Part shown: piece by piece, positions 47,055-60,144 of the stretch
How positions within the stretch are numbered: the first letter of the stretch is position 1
Layout: every line of letters begins with the position of its first letter
Source of the DNA: Lanius collurio
Lineage: Eukaryota; Chordata; Aves; Passeriformes; Laniidae
Direction: 5' to 3'
NCBI GenBank assembly: GCA_020086605.1
Contig: JACBWW010000044.1
Span: 5,687,408 to 5,751,407 of the forward strand
DNA length: 64,000 bases
The notes under the pieces: model-generated
What the model was told of the DNA's origin: nothing
The model's input: only the letters and a program-made list of their open reading frames with translations
Database searches by the model: none
Position numbers and translations under genes: made by a program

Positions 47055-48235
47055 TTCTTTGGATGCTCATTGTGAAGTTAAAAACTTTTTCTTTTCAGAT
47101 AAAAGGAGCAGCCGTCCTTGCTCACCATCCACTGTAGCTGGTGTGTCTTGCCTCCTTCTGTGAGGGATAATTCAATTCACTGCAAAGATAAAATGGATAA
47201 ATTCTGATCTTTTGTGCTGGGCACAATATGAATATTTCAATTTCTTGTAAAATAAATGCAGCAACTGAAATTCAAAGAAGATTCAACCAGGGTTTGCCAA
47301 CACCAATATAGTAAAAGAAGCTTTTTCCTTCTCAGTTTTTTTCTGCTCAGTTCCCCTGGAGTAACTTTTGACACAATTGGCAAGTGAAGAGGTGGCTTTC
47401 AGATCCTTCCACATCCTTGCCTCTGGAGCAAAGCAGCCCTAAACACATGGACAGGCCCTGTGGGCAGCAGCTGGACACTGATTTGTGAGGGAATGTGCCC
47501 TGGTCTGCAGCTCCAGTCCACCGCACTTTGTGTGCCCTCACCTCTCACCCCAACAAAGCTGTGCCTGCCTGTCCTTTGTTACTCCTGCAATCACAGAAGC
47601 TCAGCATGGACTGCACAAACTGGCCTGGGAAGCAGGGTGGATGCTTGAGTAGTCTGTCTTTGCAACTTCCACACATCTGCCCTGCGACCTGTGCCCATAG
47701 AGGTGACAGCACAGACATCCTTTGTGTCCCCACAAACTTCTCCCTGCTGTCATTTCATCCAGCTGAAGAACAATATGTGGCTACAGTTTTGGAAAACTCC
47801 GTACCAAAACTTCACATCTAGTAAGATGGTCGCTGCTTTTGCACCTAAATGTAACAGAAGCTCCACATGTTTAGGAGTTTCATGGGCTGATCAAGGAAAT
47901 CGTGGTTGTTAAAGCATGATGCAAGTGTGACAAAACCTGAATTTTAAATGCAAAACTAGGATTAGCTCCCTCTGTAAGTTATATTATGATAAAAGCTACT
48001 TTAAAATTGCAGGACTCTCTCTCTGTGATAATACTGTCAGTTGACTGACGAACACAGTTACTTGTTTGGACCTAACTTTCCTTCAGACCACTTTGTCATG
48101 GGAGTTCCAGTGCTTTGTGGTATCTCTTTTCATAAGCTGTTTTTACAGAATAAGTAGTTTTCTTTGTTATCAACTTGCAGCTGGCTCTATAAAAAAGCAA
48201 ATTGTATTATACATACGTATAAAATATTATGTATA
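47055..48235. other. Spacer, no gene recognised
   Basis: Frames up to 108 codons overlap on both strands at 47.3-47.9 kb. No domain seen. Confidence 0.5.
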
Positions 48236-48236
48236 A

Positions 48237-48376
48237 CTGAGCAACCTGATCTAATGGAAAGTGTCCCTGCCCACAGCAGGCAAGTTGGAACTGGATGACT
48301 TTTAAAGGTTTGTTCCATGCTATGACTCCATGAATCTGTGATTCCATGATTCTGTAATTCCATGATGCTATGATTT
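48237..48376 (+). mobile_element. CR1 LINE 3'-end fragment with expanded tail
   Basis: GAGCAACCTGATCTAATGGA, then GTTGGAACTGGATGACTTTT, then an extended run of ATTCCATGATTCTG-like 8-base units. The terminal repeat is longer than in the other copies here. Confidence 0.88.
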
Positions 48377-48379
48377 ATT

Positions 48380-49600
48380 ACTCTGCCCTTGTGGAAACAC
48401 TGATATCGAAGTCTACAGAGGTGTCTCAAGTAGTGGTAGGTAGTGCAACATGTCTGGGACCCTTGGTGGGGAGTGACCCATCATTCTCCTTAATTAGTGA
48501 GGACAATGGTAATTACATGAGGGAACATGAAGCTCTTCATGAAACATTCCATGAAAGCAGTTGGGTAGAGAGCCTTGTGAAGTCTGTCTCCCGACCACTT
48601 CAGGGGAAGAGAATGGATTGTGTGTGTTTCTAGGCAGCGGCTGGATGTGCAGAATGCTGTAAAATGGCTCGTGTTCCATGACCTTCAGTGGGAAAAACCC
48701 TACATTCTGCTAGCTGAGCATTTGGTACTAATGCATGGATGTTGCTCGGACAAAAATATGAATATGTCCCCCTGTTCCACTCTCTCAATGATAGTCCAGC
48801 TTGGACAACTTAGAGACAGATGCTGCAGAATTATGCAGCTCTCAGAAGGATTTGGGATGGCATCTGAGAAAAAAGTGATGCACCACTGTTCCATAGTTTT
48901 GGCTCTGTTGGCAGCCCCCCAGGAATGGATTTGAGAAAGGAAACAACAAGTGGTGTACAACAGTTTCAGCTGTTATACAGAGTGGCTGTCCCGCAAATGC
49001 AAACTGCTGTGAGCTCCTGATGCTTCTAAGTCCATGTGTCAATGGAGGCATTTGAAAGATGACTCCAACCTCAGTGGGTTTCAGGAATTCCTTCCACAAA
49101 TCTATGATATGGTCTTGAGTCAGTCCAGTGGCTCTGTGCTCCTGTTCTACTAGAACACCTATCCTTACCTCAGCATCACCTGAAAGCTTTTTGTGGCTGG
49201 AAATGAATGGGGGCCCAGCAGAAAATGCTGCTTGCACATATTATATGTGTGTGTGCTAAAATGCATAGCACTGGGGGAGAAGCCATGTGAGTCAGACTGT
49301 TTCTTTCCACTCTGTTGAGACTTGCCAAAGGTCTGAGCTTACACAAATACACCACAGAAATGTTTTTGTGTCCCAACAGTGCACGAGACATGTGTGCTGC
49401 CTCCAGAGAAGCCATTGCCTCTGCAATTTTTTTGCTGCCTTCAGCAAGAAGCAGGTTCAGCAATGCCCACCTCAAGCACCTGCATTCCATCTGTCAGCAG
49501 TGAATGCTCTTGTACTGACAAAGTGCCACCAGTGAGATTCATAGCACAGTACGAGAGTCCTGCTATATCAGCCTGGTGACCTGAAACCATTGCTATAGAT
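48380..49600. other. Unexplained 1.2-kb stretch with dense open frames
   Basis: It holds a 131-codon minus-strand frame (48,842-49,237), a 104-codon plus-strand frame (48,620-48,934) and a 104-codon minus-strand frame (49,176-49,490), all overlapping. Plus-strand frame 1 is partly readable through the region but has about eleven stops, close to what chance would give. No motif lets me name a family. It may be an old processed copy or an unrecognised mobile element. Confidence 0.3.
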
Positions 49601-49604
49601 TTTC

Positions 49605-49900
49605 AGTGAGAGCACGCTGGGGAGTTGAAATGACCATGCTCCCCTTGATAAGCAAGGGCATAGAAAGGTGGCAATGACACAGGAGATAGATAAGAGCTCT
49701 AAAACTGCTCTCTGCAGATGTTGAGCCTTGGTCTTGCATGCAGTCACCGGGCAGTATTACAGCTATCCATTTTTCCATTTGCTCCAGCAGGATTTCTGAT
49801 GTCAGCAAAGTTCTCTGTCTGCAGTGTCAGCCCTGAGGTCTGTTGGTCAAGAATTTAGAGCCTCCTGGTGGTGTTAGACCTCAGCCATGGAGAAAGTAGA
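49605..49900. other. Spacer
   Basis: Nothing recognised. Confidence 0.5.
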
Positions 49901-49904
49901 ACCA

Positions 49905-50065
49905 CAGCATCACAGAATGGTTTGGGTAGGAAGGGACCTTTAAAGGTCATCTAATCTGACCCCCTTGCCATTGGCAGGCACACCTTCCACTAGAGCAGAC
50001 TGTTCAGAGCCCCATCCAAACTGCCCTTGAGTGTTTCTAGGGATGGGACATCCTTTCATATAGCC
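49905..50065 (-). mobile_element. CR1 LINE 3'-end fragment
   Basis: CATCACAGAATGGTTTGGGT, then GGAAGGGACCTTTAAAGGTC, CCTTCCACTAGAGCAGACTG and TTTCTAGGGATGGGACATCC follow the antisense CR1 end closely. Confidence 0.92.
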
Positions 50066-50069
50066 TTCA

Positions 50070-52285
50070 TTTCCTTCTTCATCAGCTGTCAAACCTGTTG
50101 CTGGTACTGAACTGCGAGGCTCTTCCATGGTTTCTTCACTCTGGCACCAGAACATCTCCAAATTTTTTTATCTATGAGAAAACACTAGTATGGACTTGAA
50201 CTTCACAGCATGGACTTGTGTTAGAATAACCTCTGTTCCACAGAGCAATTATTCCATCATACATTTGGAAACCTGCTTCCAGACAAAAGCAGAGTGATCT
50301 GTGATGCTGTAAACAATCTCAGGACAAAGAGTACAGTCATTTCCGAAAGACCTCATATGCCTACTTTCCAGGTGCTTTCTATTACATTTCCTTAAAAAAA
50401 AAGAGCCAGTCTCATATTTGTTTTCAGCCAGACTTGCCCAGCTGATTTTCACCGGCTGAGGTTGAAAAACTCGACAGTAGTGGGGGAAAGACAAGAGGAC
50501 AGTGATGGAGCATCTTTTCTTTCACTCTTGCAGTTTCTGTGGTTCCAGTCAGGCATTATAATTGTTCATGACATTTTTTTTCTTCTCTTCCCACAGAGTC
50601 AGACTAGAAGTTCGGGTCCATCTACAATTCCCCAAGTTCCTGCTTTATTGTGCAACTAGCCGTGAAGCAGTAACAGTGACTGCTTGTTTTCACTAGCTTC
50701 TGGAGTCCACCTCGTAGTTGCAGTAGGTTTACAAAGAGCACACTGTTGGAGGTGGGTAGCTTGCAAATTCTGTCTTACCCTTCGGTGTAAGCAGTTGCAA
50801 AAAGGATGACTGACCCCATGATTAGAGACCCCAAGTTTGCCCCACTTTTGGCCTCCTACTTTTTCACTCACATCAGGAGAACTCCAGGCTGGAAAGAAAC
50901 ACTGTTAGAAGATTCCCGACTGGTCTTCCCAGTGACCAAACACACAAAATGTTTATGTTAATGAGCTGCTGGCATAGACTGGTGCAGTGCATGTTTATTA
51001 TCTGGATGCAAGAGGCCTGATCTGATAGGCTAGGACACATCCCATTATGTTTGTGCCACCCAACACCTGCCCCTCATCATCTTCAGACTTGTCAATATTC
51101 TGCTAGGTGACAATTTTGATGTTGACAGAAATTTCTGGCAGGGGCTGAATTTTGCCATGTGATCATAACACACAACACACAATACTCACACAACACCTGG
51201 CACAGCAGAAGCCAGATTAGTCTGAGCGACAAAAATTTTGAGCAATTCATATTCACTTAGCTGCAGCAGAAAATAGGCACTTGAGTTTCAGAAGTGTTCA
51301 GGTACCTATTGAAGGGTGACTTTTCTTCTGGAATTGTACTAAGTGTTTCTTTGTATCTGCTGAAGCCAAGATCCTTTCATCAACCTAATCTGCATGTTTG
51401 AAAAATATCTGACCATAGCTTTGAGGAGGGGGAGAACATTGTTTTTCTCTGCTATAAGCAGCAAACTCATTTCCATGAAGAAGGAAACTTATGGGAAGCG
51501 TGGCAGGACATTTTGCAGCCACAGCAGCTAAAGTAGAAGGAATTTCTCTGTGTGGGCCTTCTGGACCCCAGAATGCTGATGGAAGATGTGTGCAGGAGCT
51601 TCATGCTTCCCAGGCATTGCCTTCAAGAACCATTTTCACACTGTGTTAGTCCTTGCCTGAACACCTTATTTCATGACCCTTCATTACACTTTGCTTCAGT
51701 CCTTCTCAGGTATCAATATGTGCTGAAGCACTGCTATATTGATGATAGTAATTATGTTTATAATAAACTGACTTGATCCAGGCAGGCAGATGGAAGGAAA
51801 AGCGAGAGAAGAGCTAAAAAAGGGCACACAGATGAATAGATTGGAAGGGAGGAGAAAGCAGATGGTGGATGAATTCATTAGTTTAGAGCAACTGTATGTA
51901 TCCTCTTCTTTCTTCCCAAGCTGCAGCTAAGTTTTACTGCTCATATTTGTAATCTTCCTCTTCCTGACTGGCAGCTTCCTTTCACGTTTGCTATCCTTAC
52001 AGCACAGCCTTTGGAGCATACCCATAGCAGCTCTGGTTTACCTGTAACAAAGCAAGGCCACAGACAAGCCATCGTCCCAGCTCTGCAATAAATCCAGGTG
52101 AGAATCCAAGGCACTACAGGTTTTGGCCATACTGAGAATGTTAGTTTGAAAATAGGATCATGTGTCCTTTTGTTGCTCCAAAAGGTTAGTGAGTCACATA
52201 GGTACCCAGCTGGAAAGTTCAGGTCCCTCTGAAGTTCAAAGAGACTGAACTGGATTTTGTTACAGCAGCAGACATTTAAAAACAA
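50070..52285. other. Spacer, no gene recognised
   Basis: Frames up to 116 codons, none with a motif. Confidence 0.55.
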
Positions 52286-52289
52286 GTCC

Positions 52290-52562
52290 ATGGACTGATA
52301 GGATAAGTGGAAGTAGTTTCAAACCAACAAAGGATGGGTTCAGCTTGGATATTGGGAACAAAATATTGACTGTGAGGGTAGAGAGGCACTGGCCAGGTTG
52401 CCCAGAGAAGTTTTAGGTACCCCATGCCTGGAAGTGTTCAAGGCCTGGCTGGACAGGGCTCTGAGCAGCCTCATCTAGTGGAAGGTGTCCTTGCAAATGG
52501 CACAGGGATTGGACTGGATGAACTTTAAAAGTCCTTTCAAACCCACACCATTCTGTGGTAAA
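52290..52562 (+). mobile_element. CR1 LINE 3'-end fragment, about 270 bases
   Basis: Begins near ACTGATAGGATAAGTGGAAG (end of ORF2 region), then GGTTGCCCAGAGAAGTTTTA, GCCTGGAAGTGTTCAAGGCC, CTGGACAGGGCTCTGAGCAG and a tail CCATTCTGTGG. Confidence 0.92.
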
Positions 52563-52564
52563 CA

Positions 52565-53025
52565 TACTACTTCCCAAACAATGATTCAATCACTGCTGTC
52601 CCACACAAAGGACTGCTGATAGCAGGCAGCAAGTTTCCCTCAAGCAGATATATTAATCCAGACAACATCCCAGGGGCTTCAGACATGACCCTGCCCTGGC
52701 CAGCAGTTCTGTGACAGGTAAAATGCATGTGCCCCAGTACAAGGGGCTTCCAAGGTCCATTAATCCTGATCAGAATAATAGAATTTGTCAGGGAAGCCAC
52801 TCTCAGCCACCAGCAGTGGCTGTCTGCCTTTCCCAGCATGGGTTGACTTCCAAAACACATCTTTCACTGTGGGTTCACCTGCATACACAGAGCAGCTCCT
52901 TTGGAAAAGCTCAGCACACATTCCCCAGGGGCTGGGACCCTCCTTTTTTGTGTGGCTGTTGAGCTAGCGCCGAATCCCAGAGGGGAAACTGGTCCCAAAC
53001 CAAACACCGGGGTGGACCGAGGCAT
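52565..53025. other. Spacer, no gene recognised
   Basis: Short overlapping frames without motifs. Confidence 0.5.
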
Positions 53026-53029
53026 GCTG

Positions 53030-53800
53030 AATTAAATGCTAAGTCAGTAATTAAGTTAATTGAGCTTTCGATCTGGCCCATAAATAGCTTTTACATCTTA
53101 GCATGATGATTTTGCCTATTGCTAATTTGACTAATTAATTCAACTAATTCTATGTGTTGTAGAACTGTTTGTATTGGGGAAACAAATGTTTAATTTAAAA
53201 GCTAATTGAGAAACAGGCTGCAGTCAAAAAAAGCATCCAGATGAAATCGGTGTTTGCTGATCACTGAGCTTTCATCATTTTCAATGGAAGAAGGGAGGCT
53301 TGGTAACCTTAAGAGAGAGATCTCATTGTTGAGTGAGGAGCACGAGAGATAAACAATTTCTGACTGACATAACTAAAGCTGACTGGTTCTCACCAAGCCG
53401 CTGGTGAAGTTTCTTTATTTCCTACAGTGAGCAATTATATTATAAAGTTTTCACCTTGCTTAAAGGATTTCAGAATTTGTGGCTCAAAATGTTCAGAGTA
53501 TTTAAATGTAAGAACCCATGCCTAGCCAACGGCTTTTAAGCTGGCCATAAAAGATTACTTTGTCAGCATACTAACTGTGTTAAGAATGGATTGCATTTTC
53601 TAAGATGTTGATTGGAAGTATTTCAGGAAATTTTGTTCCGAGCTTTCATTAGAAGGGTACTTTGTACATGTGTGCACTTGTATACCCTTCTTTCTTTGTA
53701 CCATGCTGCACGTGTACACTCTCCGTAATTAGCTATAGCAATAAATTGTGCAGGCTGTATGGCTTCTCCAGCTCTTAGTATCCATCAAACCAATTACCAG
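53030..53800. promoter_or_regulatory. Candidate conserved non-coding element
   Basis: The stretch has no open frame, repeat or microsatellite. It is dense in homeodomain-type cores (AGTAATTAAGTTAATTGAGC, GACTAATTAATTCAACTAAT, CCGTAATTAGCTATAGC). This look is typical of developmental enhancers in gene deserts. It is an inference from composition only; conservation cannot be judged from one sequence. Confidence 0.3.
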
Positions 53801-53804
53801 GAGA

Positions 53805-56800
53805 AGTCGGAAGAATGCTTATGCTGCAGTTTGTGGAATTTATGTTTTCAGGATGCCAGAGTAGGGAAGTGCGTGTTAAGCATTCACCCCAAGTATGGAC
53901 GCAGTCGCTCACTGAGATAAACTGAGGAACAGGGAGATTTCCTTCACCTGGAGCTACTGCACCAATATTTGGTCATTGCCACTGGAGAGGGACTGGGGCC
54001 CAAGGACAGGGTTATGTGAACCTCATTGGACAGTATTTATGCTGATGACCTTAGTGTGCCCTGTGTTTATAAAGCTGTTATTCAAAGAACTCATTCTAAT
54101 ATCGAGAATTGGGCTGAATGTGAGGTTACAGCCAGAGATCTGACCTTTCCACCTGCTCTTCAGACACTTGTCTGCAGAAAGTGTTTCCATGACTCTCAAA
54201 GCTAATGTTGCCACAGAAATTAAGAAGCTAAAAGTGAAGTGGGGAATAAATGAACTGTCACATTGCTGCAATGTGCCACATGGTTGGGAGGGACTCCTGC
54301 TCTGCACATAGACCTCTGTGTATTCTTCCATTGACTCATGAGAGGCGTCAGAAGGAGAAGATACTGCCCCATTGTGTTTTGGGGTGGTGAATTTTCTCCT
54401 CATCTTTGTTACTTATTTATACCCACATTATGGGGTTGGTCCCTATGACATTGCTGAACCAAACTAGTTTAGTTGGAGTTTTTGCAAATGATTATCTGGA
54501 AAGAATATAAATAACATTTAAAGGGCCAGTTGAAAATTTGGGCTTGCTTTGGACCTTTTAAAACCCAGAGAAAGCCAGATTTTTTTTTTTTTTTTAATAG
54601 AAATTCACCTGCTTTCTAAATGTCCAGTCTGTTTGAATGGGAGCATAAACCCAAAAGGCTTTAAAAACTGCAAAACCTCTTTCAGCTGCAGAGGGACTGA
54701 GACCTGCACTGAAGCAGTTTTTCTTGGAAATTTTTGCTTTTTGACAGGGTGTGCTTTCCACCTATAAAAACCCCAAGTATGTAGCCTGATAATTACCAAC
54801 CAGCAAAGCACAGCAGTGATGGATACAAATTCTGGTAGGGAGCCGGTAGTCCTTGGGGAGACACTTTTTTGCCTTTCTTCTTTAGCAAATGCATGCGGCA
54901 GCTCACGTCCATCCCATCACAAAGGTGGCTGTGCCTTAAAGTAATTTTTCTCCCCCTTTCCTTCATTTTTATTGGTGGGAATTGGGTCCTTGAGACCCAC
55001 GGGGCACACATTTCTCTGGACTCTCAGATTAGGTTTGAGTGCTGCTCTCTGAGTATTTATGTTTTAATTAAAATTTTGTAGAAGAGCTGGAGAGGTCACA
55101 TTAAGGATGCTTCAGATAACGTTTAGGGGCAGCAGAAAATGCATTAAGATGAGTTACTTACAGGAATCTGCCAGATTCACTTATCAAAAAGGAGTCTGAT
55201 CTATGACATGACTGCAAAATAGTTTCATGAGGAATTATTTCCATGTACTGATCCTGCCTTTAATATAGCAGAGAAATCTGTAAAAAAAATCAATTTCTGG
55301 AAGTTTATGTCCATTCAAAATGAAAAGAATAGAACATATTTAAATACAAAATACAAATAACTCAATTACTACCTGATGCAGAACAGGGAAAAATATTTGT
55401 CCTGTCAGCAACGTTCACAAGCTAGAAAAATTATTTTCCATGCTGCTTGGAGCAATGAGGATCAAAACTACCCAGGGCCACGAGTTCTGTTTGGAGCCTT
55501 TAGGTGTTATTTTCATGCTACCAGTGAAAGAGAAGCTGTCTTCAGCTGCAGAGATGCTATTACTTTTCCAAGTAAAAGTGTACTTCAGTAACAGTAAAAA
55601 AAAACAAACCTAGACCACCCTAACTGATATTATTACAGCACTGAAGAAATAAATGATATTGACTAAAACTTTGGAAAGGTTTTGTTTTCCAATGCAATTT
55701 CTTTTAATATGAGATTCTTGAACAGCAGTGCTTCAGAAGCACAGAGGATGAAAAAGCTGTGACCTGTCTTTTTTAAAAGAGGCAAACGACATGGAATAGC
55801 ACCTGCTGCTCAGACGTACCACCACGGTATAATTAGAAGATGTTCCAGCCTATCTTGTAAGGTCAGAGTGCTCATTTCTTAAGATTTTCAATGCCAAGCA
55901 CAACATTCAAATACCCTTTCTCCACTTACTAGTGATGGGACCCAGGCACGAGGGTGTCCTAGAAAGCTTCAGGAGACTCCTTTTCACATTAGGAGTGGTG
56001 GAAGGCATTGATCCTGCCAGACACAGCTGATGACACATTTTTGAGCCTTTGAATATTGGCAGGAGGTGGTAGCTACACCATAGTCCCTTTGTGATTGTTT
56101 TCATAAATCACAGGAATGAGGAGTGTTGGTTGTGGTTATTGATCAACATAATACCAAAATAGCAGCTGTGATACAGAGATTTTGGGCATTTCTAATGCCA
56201 CGTGTAATCCACACCAAAACTTCACTCTTCAGGTAGCTCAGTCATGCTTTTGATGTCCAAATAGGAACCCAAACTGCATTTAGCACAGAAACGGTCTTTA
56301 AGAGCTTTCTTAGCAATTCATCAGCCCCTTTATTTGTGATTGTTCTTCACAGCTTGGTATTTCTGCAGTACACACATCAACCTCTCAGGCATAAGGATGG
56401 CCATAATAAAACTAGAAGTTTAACAGATAATGTTTCTATGCTTTAGCCTAATGGGATAATTTAATGTGCTTTTAATGGCTGTAGATCTCTCCCATCCTCC
56501 CTAAACACAGATTTAACAATGTGAGATCTGAGGTAACAGAAGCCTCTGGTCTGGAGCTGTTATTGCTTTTTATAGCTTGCTTTTGCCACTCTGCAGAGTG
56601 TAAAATTCAAGATTAGTTTGAGATTACTTTGGAGAAGCATAAGTACGTCACAGAGATATTTTTAATTGCTTCTTTCTGCTTTACAAAGTCTGTTGGTGTT
56701 CAGCAAAAATATGTGTAGTGAATTCGGATGTAATATTTGAGTGAAGATTTCAAACCCAATGCTTTTTAAGTGTGTCCTTTGCAAAGCAACTTCCCTATGA

Positions 56801-58370
56801 AAAAACCTGCAGCTTTCTTGGGGATTCTGAGTCTTTGAGAAGAATGAAGTATTTTTGAAAATCGTGTTTTCTTCTGTTTTAATTTTGGACGCATACTGGA
56901 AAAGACTTTATTATCAAAACAAAATTTTTCTATAAAGGCAGGATATCAACATCCATTCTATTCCTCTATTCAATTTACAGATGTTTAAGTGCACACAAGA
57001 CATTAAGTCTGTGATTACTAAGCAGTTTTTAGATTTGCCCTCCATAGCATAACCCTTGAATTTCCTGATAACTTGTAGTGTTTCTTGCATGACGGACAAC
57101 TCTTGCCATGTATGCATAAGCAAAATATTTTATTCTTTGTGTTAGAGGAATTTGCCTTTTGCTTTGTTTAGTACTGGAAAAATATGATCACAGTGTCAAA
57201 ACAAAAATACAGTAATATTTCACAACTATTTCTGTAGAGTGGCAAAGTCCTTGTCACAAGGACTTTTCATTTTTTGAAGGATTGATTCTGGAGGGGTTTC
57301 ATTCTGTAAACCATGGCACAGAAAATGCACTGTGTGCAGTTACAGAGCATGCAATTAATATTAAATAATAGAAAATTACTCTCGGCTTTAGTATCACTTA
57401 ATATCATTCTGAAGCTTTCAAGGACCTCTGTCAGCCACACTCTATGTGTATTGCCCAGAAAAGAGTGATGACTTTGTTTTTCTCTGCATTCATCCTCTAA
57501 AATGAAAAAATAATAAAATCATCACATTGGCAGTATAAACAAAGGGGTTTAGCAAATTTCCTGCAACCACTGTTCAACACACCAGGTAAATGCAGAGTCA
57601 CAGATGAAAACTTTTAATCTTTTCTCAGAAAGTTTCTCTGCATGGAATTTCAGCTAAGGAATTGCCCCCATATTAGCACTTTCATTGTCCCTTTTTGGAA
57701 CAATTTTAAAGCTCACCTTTTGTGTAGCAATAGCACACAGGCATTGGACTGCAGCAGAGCTTTGATCTTAGCACTGAGATATTATGAAACCCTCTTCACA
57801 GGAAAATTCACATCTGTGATGAATTTCTTGTATACTTTAGCTCTCTCCTGCTTTAAGTTGTCTTGAGGGAAGCCAGAACTGTACATTAATTAATTGAAAA
57901 TGTACATATCATCCCTAACTGAATTAATAATGTCCTTTTCCCATCTGGCTTCAAGGTCAGGTGTTTGTGTAGATGCACACAGGATTCACAGCTCAAACTG
58001 GGTCTCATTGTGCTGAATGCTGATCAGACAGATAGCATGGGCAGTCTCCATTCCAGACAGTTGATAAACTGGATATCAGACAGCAAATAGCACATAAGAA
58101 GAACAGAAAAATGCTCACAGAACAAAATGGGGGAAAAAAATGTGTGGATAAAATTGGCACAGTGCTGTAAGCATAGTTTTGGCAAAACAGTTATTTTCTC
58201 ACCAAAAACATGTAGTGTGAGCTCAGGTGTCTCTTGACATACTGCAACTCATGCATCAGACATTTCTGCTGCTATTTGTGCTTTTAAATTAAGGATTCAC
58301 CGTTCAGTGACTCCGGAAGAATGAGGATGAACTCTTCCTATTCAAAAGGGACTCTTCACAGGTAAAGCAG
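53805..58370. other. Long AT-rich spacer, no gene recognised
   Basis: The longest frame is 126 codons on the minus strand (54,023-54,403), without motifs. A poly-T run of 16 lies at 54,580-54,595. No CR1 or LTR was recognised over this 4.5 kb, the cleanest stretch of the window. Confidence 0.55.
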
Positions 58371-58373
58371 CAC

Positions 58374-58377
58374 CTAC
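58374..58377. repeat. Target-site duplication, left copy (CTAC)
   Basis: These four bases precede the LTR at 58,378 and recur right after it at 59,008-59,011. Four-base duplications are typical of gammaretrovirus-like (ERV1) integration. Confidence 0.65.
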
Positions 58378-59007
58378 TGATGCGATACGCGGAATGAAAA
58401 ATAGACTCCACAACTCGATATAGTTATGAAGTGGGTATGTATGTCAGCGCCCGGCACAAGTGAGATAGCTCTCCAAAAATTTGTGCCCCGATCCTCAGTC
58501 TGACCCACGTCTTTATTCACAAAGGTGTTCCATATGCAATACATTACACAACTTTTCTATGCATATTCAACCCTTGGCCCCGCCTGTCCTCGCCTCTCAT
58601 GCTAAATAGGTCTCCGCCCTTCTGAGCATGCGTGGTTTGCTGTGGTGGTCACACGGGGGTCTCTCGGTGGTCTCTGAGGCTGAAGATCGTGGTCTTCCTC
58701 TTGTTTGAACTCTTGAACTTTTCTCCTCCGGGCATGCGCTGTTGGTCCTTTGGTGCTTATCTGTCAGTCTTGGTAAGCTTGGCGACAGAGGAGCCCTCTT
58801 ATCTGGGTTCTTTGCATTCCTTGGTCTTCTCTGGCATTGTCCTTTATGCAAGAAGCTTTAGGGATTTGCATTTTCTTATGCCCTTTGTACCATTGCAGAG
58901 GTTTTACAAGTAAAAGGTTAAAATTCAACACATAATTCTACAAACTAAAATTTAAATGTTTTCATTTATTTTGTTAATTCAAGTGAACTCCAAAAATCTC
59001 TATTTCA
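58378..59007 (-). mobile_element. ERV1-type solo LTR, antisense
   Basis: Read on the minus strand it starts TGAAATAGAG and ends GTATCGCATCA. The signal GTGAATAAAGACGTGG lies about 135 bases before the end. The GC-richer core contains GCATGCCCGGAGGAG and GCATGCTCAGAAGGGCGGAG (minus strand). The composition differs sharply from the AT-rich flanks, and TG...CA ends coincide with a 4-bp duplication. No internal retroviral sequence is present, so this is a solo LTR left by recombination. Its own promoter would point leftwards. Confidence 0.72.
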
Positions 59008-59011
59008 CTAC
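59008..59011. repeat. Target-site duplication, right copy (CTAC)
   Basis: Matches 58,374-58,377. Confidence 0.65.
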
Positions 59012-60035
59012 TCCCTCACCTCTGGTCTTGTCCTTGAGCAACAGACACCACTTACTTCCAGATGTGATGCCAAGCTGTTACACAAGAGGAGAACTGGCTC
59101 ATGCAATGCACACAAAAAGAGTCAATCACTGACCAGCTGACATATTTTAATTTTTTATTAGTTTTTAAAATGAAAGCAAATGGCATTTTTTTTTGGTATC
59201 GTTCAAACAATAAACCTCAAACACAGAAATTTTAATTCATTCTCTCTTTTCCACTGTACTGACAAAGATGTCATACAGCTGTAGCCATTAAAATGAAGAC
59301 ACCAGAAATTACACCTTCTCTGTTTCATTTCCAAAAATAACTCTTCTTAACAAACTGAGAGAGAAACCAAGCACACCTGCATTAATAAATTGGTCATCCA
59401 GGATAGACAGCTGATCACTGATTTATGAACACTCCTTAGCAAAAAAGGGTAAAGGCTAGAAAAAGCAAGAAAAAAAGCCATAGGCTAGTGGTATTTCTGC
59501 ACCTTGATAACACTTAAAATGTGCAATCATAGATAGATAAATTGGAATTGAAAAATTATACAAATAATAAGTACTATGAGCTGTCTTGCTTATCTCCAGA
59601 GCATTAAAAAAAAGACGTAAATCCAGAAAAATGATCACAATTGGAGTATATTTTAGTGTAAACGCAAAGGGAAGCATATAAAACATCAGTTTAATGGTCA
59701 GCCCAGTTACAGCTGCATTAGGAAAAATAGGGCCTTATAATGATAGATTTGAGAAAGTGAGAAAATCTGCTTTGAACAACTCAGAAGAGATTTGTCTTCA
59801 GTTCCTGGGGCTTTCTTTGAAGTGTAATCAATAGAAAGGTGCCAGTGTGTCTGAAATTCCTAGAGCAAATCTTTAGCTGCTATAAATCAGTGCTGAATCC
59901 ATCCAGCTACTCTTCGTTGGCAGTGGTGATGACACAGTGATAATAAGAGATCAACAAGAGCAACACACAAGGTCAGTGTCAAAGAGGTGGAGAATGTCCA
60001 GAGGTACTATCCAGTCATGAATGTCTCTTGATTGT
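59012..60035. other. AT-rich spacer, no gene recognised
   Basis: No frame above 80 codons and no motif. Confidence 0.55.
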
Positions 60036-60039
60036 ATGA

Positions 60040-60140
60040 ATTGTAGAAGCATTTAGGCTGGAAAAGACCATCATTGTGTTCAACCACTAATCCAGCACTG
60101 CCAGCCCCGCCACCCAGCCATGCCTCTTTGCCTTGGTCTC
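60040..60140 (-). mobile_element. CR1 LINE 3'-end fragment
   Basis: TGTAGAAGCATTTAGGCTGG, then AAAAGACCATCATTGTGTTC with AACCACTAATCCAGCACTGC parallels the antisense CR1 end (ggttggaaaagaccttcaag, then accattaacccagcactgcc). Confidence 0.8.
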
Positions 60141-60144
60141 ATTC

